A stretch of DNA of 64,000 nt from Oscillospiraceae bacterium (GTDB lineage Bacteria; Bacillota; Clostridia; Oscillospirales; Acutalibacteraceae), in NCBI GenBank assembly GCA_031265995.1, contig JAISBW010000012.1:1-64000 (forward strand). The letters are read 5' to 3'. The notes beneath the pieces are model-generated. The model had not been told where the DNA came from. It saw only the letters and a list, made by a program, of their open reading frames with translations, and did not search any database. The number at the start of each line of letters is the position of its first letter. Positions within the stretch are counted from its first letter, which is position 1. Shown here in pieces: positions 60,508 through 64,000 of the stretch. The position numbers were made by a program, and so were the translations under genes.

Positions 60508-61761
60508 TTAAATGTAAATAGGATAAGCTTCGGTTAGTTTTGAAACTTCACTGCGTATGTATTCGATATTCGAATCAAAATCACTGTAGGCAAGATATAT
60601 TAATTCCGCAATTTTTTTGGCATCACCAGTATTCATCCCACGACTTGTAATAACAGCAGTTCCAATACGCACACCGCTGGTAATTTGAGGACTTCGTTTT
60701 TCACCTGGAATAGTATTCTTATTAACTGTAATTCCTACCAAATCTAATCTTGTCTCAAGTTCTTTACCTGTAATATCGCTTTCTGATAAATCAAGAAGCA
60801 ATAAGTGATTGTCAGTCCCCCCGGAAACTAATTTCATCCCGCGAGAAATAAAATGTTCCGCCATCGCGCTACAATTTCTCATAACAGAACTGATATAATC
60901 CCTGAATTTATCAGTCATAGCCTCTTTAAAACATACAGCTTTCGATGCGATTATATGCTCAAGCGGCCCCCCTTGCGTTCCTGGGAAAACCGCTTTATTG
61001 ATTTTTTCTTCAAATTCTTTTCTGCAAAGAATCATTCCGCCACGCGGCCCTCTGAGCGTTTTATGTGTTGTAGTGGTTACAAATTCTGAATAAGGGACGG
61101 GATTCTGATGTGCTCCCGTTGCCACGAGCCCAGCAATATGAGCCATATCGGTCATCAACATAGCTCCAACGCTATCTGCGATTTGCCTAAATTTTGCAAA
61201 ATCAATTGCACGAGGATAAGCGCTTGCACCGCAAACGATCATTTTAGGATTGTTCCTACAAGCTAGCGATTCAACTTCGTCATAGTCGATCATTCCCGTC
61301 TTTATGTTAACACCATAAGGTATAAACTTATAAAATCTGCCCGACATATTAACTTTTGAACCATGCGTAAGATGTCCGCCTTCACACAAAGACATGCCCA
61401 TTACGGTGTCTCCGCAATCTAAAGCCGCATAATAAACAGCTGAATTTGCTTGTGCCCCGGAATGTGGCTGGACGTTGGCAGACTCAGCCCCAAAAAGCTT
61501 CTTCGCTCGTTCTATCGCTAAACTCTCAGAAACATCAACATACTCGCAGCCTCCGTAATAACGTCTCGAAGGGTATCCTTCTGCGTATTTATTCGTAAGA
61601 ATGCTCCCCATAGCAGCCAAAACAGCCTCTGACACTATGTTTTCGGAAGCTATTAATTCAATATTTTCTTGCTGGCGTTTTAATTCCTTTTCTATAGCAC
61701 AGACTAACTCAGGATCTGATAAACGCAAAACCTCGAAACTTTTTTTTAAATAATCTGTCAC
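60508..61761 (-). CDS. glyA: Serine hydroxymethyltransferase
   Basis: PLP enzyme making glycine and 5,10-methylene-THF from serine. The 417-aa protein has [14 protein letters not shown] (near 38), [35 protein letters not shown], and the PLP lysine in [17 protein letters not shown] (near 228). GTG start behind AAGGAGGG. It follows rplL on the same strand with 44 bp between. Confidence 0.96.
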   Translation of the reverse strand: MTDYLKKSFEVLRLSDPELVCAIEKELKRQQENIELIASENIVSEAVLAAMGSILTNKYAEGYPSRRYYGGCEYVDVSESLAIERAKKLFGAESANVQPHSGAQANSAVYYAALDCGDTVMGMSLCEGGHLTHGSKVNMSGRFYKFIPYGVNIKTGMIDYDEVESLACRNNPKMIVCGASAYPRAIDFAKFRQIADSVGAMLMTDMAHIAGLVATGAHQNPVPYSEFVTTTTHKTLRGPRGGMILCRKEFEEKINKAVFPGTQGGPLEHIIASKAVCFKEAMTDKFRDYISSVMRNCSAMAEHFISRGMKLVSGGTDNHLLLLDLSESDITGKELETRLDLVGITVNKNTIPGEKRSPQITSGVRIGTAVITSRGMNTGDAKKIAELIYLAYSDFDSNIEYIRSEVSKLTEAYPIYI

Positions 61762-61805
61762 TAAGATACCCTCCTTTTCAAAATAATTAAATTAAAACTC
61801 AAAAA

Positions 61806-62186
61806 TCATTTGATTTCAACTTGCGCGCCAAGCTCCTCCAATGTTTTTTTAATTTCCTCTGCGGCTTCTTTGCTTATTTTTTCTTTAACAGCCCTAGGAA
61901 CTTCATCCACAATGGCCTTGGCTTCTTTTAATCCTAACCCGGTAATATCTTTAACTGATTTAATAATTTTTATCTTATTATCTCCCGCGTTCTTTAATAA
62001 TACATCAAACTCTGTCTGTTCGGCCGCTGCCTGTGATCCATCTGAATCAGAAGAAGCCGCCGCCATCGCAATCGGAGCTGCCGCTGAAACACCAAATTCT
62101 TCTTCGAGTGCTTTAACCAACTCGCTAAGCTCAAGCACGGTAAGATTCTTTACATCATCGATCAATTTACTAATTCTTTCTGACAT
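61806..62186 (-). CDS. rplL: 50S ribosomal protein L7/L12
   Basis: Stalk protein that recruits translation factors. The 126-aa protein has the N-terminal dimer domain, an Ala/Ser hinge (about 38-52) and the C-terminal domain with [20 protein letters not shown] and [15 protein letters not shown] precedes the ATG. It follows rplJ; rpoB does not follow, so the beta operon is split. Confidence 0.97.
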   Translation of the reverse strand: MSERISKLIDDVKNLTVLELSELVKALEEEFGVSAAAPIAMAAASSDSDGSQAAAEQTEFDVLLKNAGDNKIKIIKSVKDITGLGLKEAKAIVDEVPRAVKEKISKEAAEEIKKTLEELGAQVEIK

Positions 62187-62235
62187 TTTTTATCCTCCAA
62201 ATAAATTTTAATTCTGATTTAAATATAAACGAAAA

Positions 62236-62766
62236 TCATGCTACTTTATTTTTGCATATTTCGTTCAACGCTATGACTAGCGCGCGCGGAACACCATTGA
62301 GCACACATGCAAAAGCACGTATCGGAGAATTTAAACCACAGAGAACTTGCGAGATAAGCTGCTCTCTTGCCGGCAATTTTGCAACCGCCTTAATTTCTTC
62401 AACTCTGGCGATTTTTCCTTCTATAAATCCTGCTTTAATTTTATAAAAGTCGTGATTCTTAGAAAAATCACATAAAATCTTAGCCGCATTTGAATAACTT
62501 TCTGAATCCAAAGCAATCGCCGTTGAGCCAACTAAAAAATCTTCAAGACCAAAAATTTCGGCACTCTCAAACACCCGGCTGAGAAGCGTATTTTTAACAA
62601 CCTTATATTTTACGTTCGACTCACGCATGCGCCTTCGAAGCATAGTATCTTCAGCGACATTTAAGCCTTTATAGTCTATCAAAATTCCCACTAAAGCATC
62701 TTTAAATTCACGAGCAAGCTCTTTGACTTTTGTTTTCTTTTTCTCGAGAATTTTCTCACTTGGCAA
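62236..62766 (-). CDS. rplJ: 50S ribosomal protein L10
   Basis: Stalk base protein that binds L12 dimers and 23S rRNA. The 176-aa protein has the family pattern VLIDYKGL-like VGILIDYKGLNVAEDTMLRR and VKYKVVKNTLLSRVFESAE. TTG start behind GGAGGTG. It is preceded by a typical L10 leader and promoter. rplK and rplA are not upstream. Confidence 0.95.
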   Translation of the reverse strand: MPSEKILEKKKTKVKELAREFKDALVGILIDYKGLNVAEDTMLRRRMRESNVKYKVVKNTLLSRVFESAEIFGLEDFLVGSTAIALDSESYSNAAKILCDFSKNHDFYKIKAGFIEGKIARVEEIKAVAKLPAREQLISQVLCGLNSPIRAFACVLNGVPRALVIALNEICKNKVA

Positions 62767-62885
62767 ACCCTACACCTCCTTAACAAATACTTTTTCAAGC
62801 AACCACAAGCAACTGATTGAAAAAATGAGCTTATACACAAGACAAAACAACTGCAACAATAAAGCCAATCAACCCGAAACTAACA

Positions 62886-62945
62886 CAAAATCCTCGGCAG
62901 GCAAATTTAAGCTAGCAAGCACCTGCTGTCTTAGGTACAGCCCGT
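62886..62945 (-). promoter_or_regulatory. Ribosomal protein L10 leader
   Basis: The minus strand reads CCTAAGACAGCAGGTGC, then a loop region, then GCCTGCCGAGGA, the conserved core of the L10 leader that binds L10(L12)4 and controls rplJL expression. CAGCAGG pairs with CCTGCCG. It lies between the promoter and rplJ. Confidence 0.85.
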
Positions 62946-62947
62946 GT

Positions 62948-62976
62948 ATGGTAATTCATTTAAAAACAATTGTCAA
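62948..62976 (-). promoter_or_regulatory. Promoter of rplJ-rplL
   Basis: Minus strand TTGACA (62976-62971), 17-bp spacer, TACCAT (62953-62948), placed directly before the L10 leader. Confidence 0.75.
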
Positions 62977-63121
62977 GCAATAAAATTAAAAATTAATTTG
63001 GTGATTTTATATATTATCAAGGGAGTGTTTATAAAATAGCTAAATTTTGTTAGAATAAGTCCTAGAAGTTATTGACAATCTTATTTCTTTACTTTACAAT
63101 TAAAAAAATCGATAAGATTTT

Positions 63122-63283
63122 AGAACCTGTATTCAAAAGGGAAAATTCCAAATTTTCGAAGAATTTTTCTTCAAATCGGGAAAAGCACAACGAACGATTT
63201 ATGTATTCCGAGCGTTTTTGACAAAATTTTGAAAAAAATTATTGAAAATATAGGTATTTTGATCTTTTTGAATACAGGTTTTT
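63122..63283. repeat. R1 palindromic repeat, full copy
   Basis: Full-length copy with a slightly diverged centre (TTTATGTATTC) and right end (CAGGTTTTTA). TA flanks both ends. It ends about 10 bp before the ribosome site of the next exported protein. Confidence 0.92.
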
Positions 63284-63306
63284 AGATTTATTGGAGGGTT
63301 TTGAAT

Positions 63307-63849
63307 ATGAAAAATAGATTTTTGGCGTCTGTGATTTCTCTAGGAATTTTATCTTCTTGTTTTATGGTCACTAATGTATGGGCAGAGTTAGAACGTGATA
63401 AAATTAAAGAAAAGGTTGTATTGCTTGAGAATCGTTTTAGAATTGGAGTTAATGATTATAGAACTAGTTCTTTCTCTTCGGGATTAGGAAATATTTTAGA
63501 GTATGTCGCGGACGAAACAAGATTTTCGGGTTTAGCAATTGAATTAGGTTTAACAAAGCTTGAGTTAAATTTTGCTTTTTTATCTCTTGTGTATCCCAAA
63601 AGATGTAGAAATGCATTTTTAAATAATTTTTATAGATCAATTAAAAACAATTCGATTCCTGATTGCGATGAAACCAAAGAGAGATGTCGTGGGTTTACAA
63701 TGGTAGTTATGTCATTAATGGAAAGAAGTATGGGATTTTTAAAAGCACCGACTTCAACGGAGTTTGTTATGCCAATTAACGAAGAAGAAATAATAAACAA
63801 ACCCGACGCAGTAAGAGTAGTCTTTCATATTCACCAGAGATTTCAGTAA
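63307..63849 (+). CDS. Exported protein of unknown family, 180 aa
   Basis: Not recognised. Residues 1-26 form a signal peptide (FLASVISLGILSSCFMVTNV, cleavage probably after VWA). The mature part of about 150 residues is helical and moderately basic, with four cysteines in its second half (KRCRN, PDCDETKERCRG) that could form disulfides outside the cell. GGAGGG lies 9 nt before the ATG; a TTG two codons upstream is possible. It follows an R1 repeat and converges on a peptidoglycan-binding-domain gene. Function unknown. Confidence 0.72.
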   Translation: MKNRFLASVISLGILSSCFMVTNVWAELERDKIKEKVVLLENRFRIGVNDYRTSSFSSGLGNILEYVADETRFSGLAIELGLTKLELNFAFLSLVYPKRCRNAFLNNFYRSIKNNSIPDCDETKERCRGFTMVVMSLMERSMGFLKAPTSTEFVMPINEEEIINKPDAVRVVFHIHQRFQ

Positions 63850-63887
63850 AAAATTTGAGTCTAACGGAATTCGTTTTTTGAAAATTT

Positions 63888-64000
63888 TCATGACAATTTA
63901 CTAACCGCCGCGTAGATTTTTGAAATTTCATACCAGGTTGCGTAATCTACGATTCCTGTCTGTGGCATATTAAAAATTGATTGAAACGTTTCAACCGATT
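63888..64000 (-). CDS. C-terminal end of a peptidoglycan-binding-domain protein (cut by window edge)
   Basis: A minus-strand frame enters at the right edge and ends at a TGA (63888-63890). The 36 visible residues contain VETFQSIFNMPQTGIVDYAT and then WYEISKIYAAVSKL, a clear end of a peptidoglycan-binding type 1 domain (pattern F-Q...LP-x-TG-x-V-D-x-x-T-W). Such domains anchor wall hydrolases or spore-cortex enzymes to peptidoglycan. The rest lies outside the window. Confidence 0.8.
   Translation of the reverse strand, partial: SVETFQSIFNMPQTGIVDYATWYEISKIYAAVSKLS

Noticed and set aside
63466..63482. AGAACTAGTTCT inside the 180-aa exported gene as an R2 insertion
   Set aside because: Only 12 bp match and homology does not continue on either side; the reading frame is uninterrupted. 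Chance similarity.
1..64000. CRISPR array
   Set aside because: The R1 copies are dispersed, about 163 bp long and palindromic. No short regularly spaced repeats with unique spacers occur, and no cas genes are present.
1..64000. tRNA and rRNA genes
   Set aside because: I looked for the GTTCRANYC T-loop pattern with matching stems. The only similar string (GTTCGAAAGG near 54351) is a diverged R1 end.

Overview
ORGANISM. The window reads as the chromosome of an AT-rich, low-GC Gram-positive bacterium of the Clostridia type (inference). Evidence: TTG and GTG starts behind strong GGAGG-type ribosome sites; TGA used as a stop; a V-type ATPase operon instead of an F-type one; GatCA; ClpE-like, ClpX and ClpP; an RbgA/YlqF GTPase; an L10 leader of the Firmicutes type. 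Conserved operons are broken up, frameshifted debris is present, and seven proteins with N-terminal export signals and no recognisable family occur, four of them as two tandem paralogous pairs. With the very dense small repeats this suggests a host-associated, genome-reducing lineage such as an Oscillospiraceae-like symbiont. That placement is inference only. I saw no rRNA, tRNA or CRISPR array.

LAYOUT. 1-241: edge of an IS3-like element beside repeat fragments. 242-9.1 kb: mreC (-), lysC, an unknown gene, pgsA, a ClpE-like AAA+ ATPase, an isolated pstB, tsaB, rpiB. 9.2-15.6 kb: a frameshifted membrane-protein remnant, a CapD/PglF-type nucleotide-sugar dehydratase, a RibU-like ECF component, an exported unknown, a CDF transporter, galE. 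16.1-20.9 kb: murA, gatC, gatA, rsmA, nrdR. 21-23.5 kb: a two-gene sigma-region-4-like cassette behind a consensus promoter and an immediate hairpin/T-tract, then two paralogous exported coiled-coil proteins. 23.7-31 kb: aspS and a V-ATPase operon (K-F-E-A-B-D). 31-41.6 kb: a 610-aa exported unknown, a fused double D-Ala-D-Ala ligase, cmk-potC, two paralogous small membrane proteins, thrS, potD. 41.6-46 kb: tig-clpP-clpX and a phosphoesterase. 46.2-56.6 kb: ffh, rpsP, murD, an atypical 4Fe-4S protein, a TM2 protein, htrA, ftsH, rplS, lepB, rbgA. 56.8-64 kb: a 5'-nucleotidase, rnc, greA, glyA, rplL, rplJ with an L10 leader, an exported unknown, and the end of a peptidoglycan-binding-domain gene.

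REPEATS. The most striking feature is a family of about 163-bp intergenic repeats (called R1 here). Their ends are AGAACCTGTATTCAAAAGG and its inverse. Each full copy is one long imperfect palindrome centred on GAATAC-loop-GTATTC, and most are flanked by TA on both sides. I count 16 copies or fragments in 64 kb. Two further families (R2, ends AGAACTCGTTCTCATA; R3, ends AACCTGTCTAATATCT) lie next to or nested with R1. R1 and R2 sit on stop codons and at points where normally conserved operons are broken. No transposase specific for them is in the window.

HOW THE GENES WORK TOGETHER. Cell envelope: murA, murD, ddl-ddl, mreC, galE, the CapD-like enzyme, pgsA, lepB. Protein quality control: tig, clpP, clpX, ClpE-like, ftsH, htrA. 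Translation: aspS, thrS, gatCA, rsmA, tsaB, rpsP, rplS, rplJ, rplL, rbgA, ffh. Ion and solute handling: the V-ATPase, PotC/PotD, PstB, CDF, RibU-like. The exported orphan proteins are the natural candidates for host contact, but nothing in the sequence proves that.
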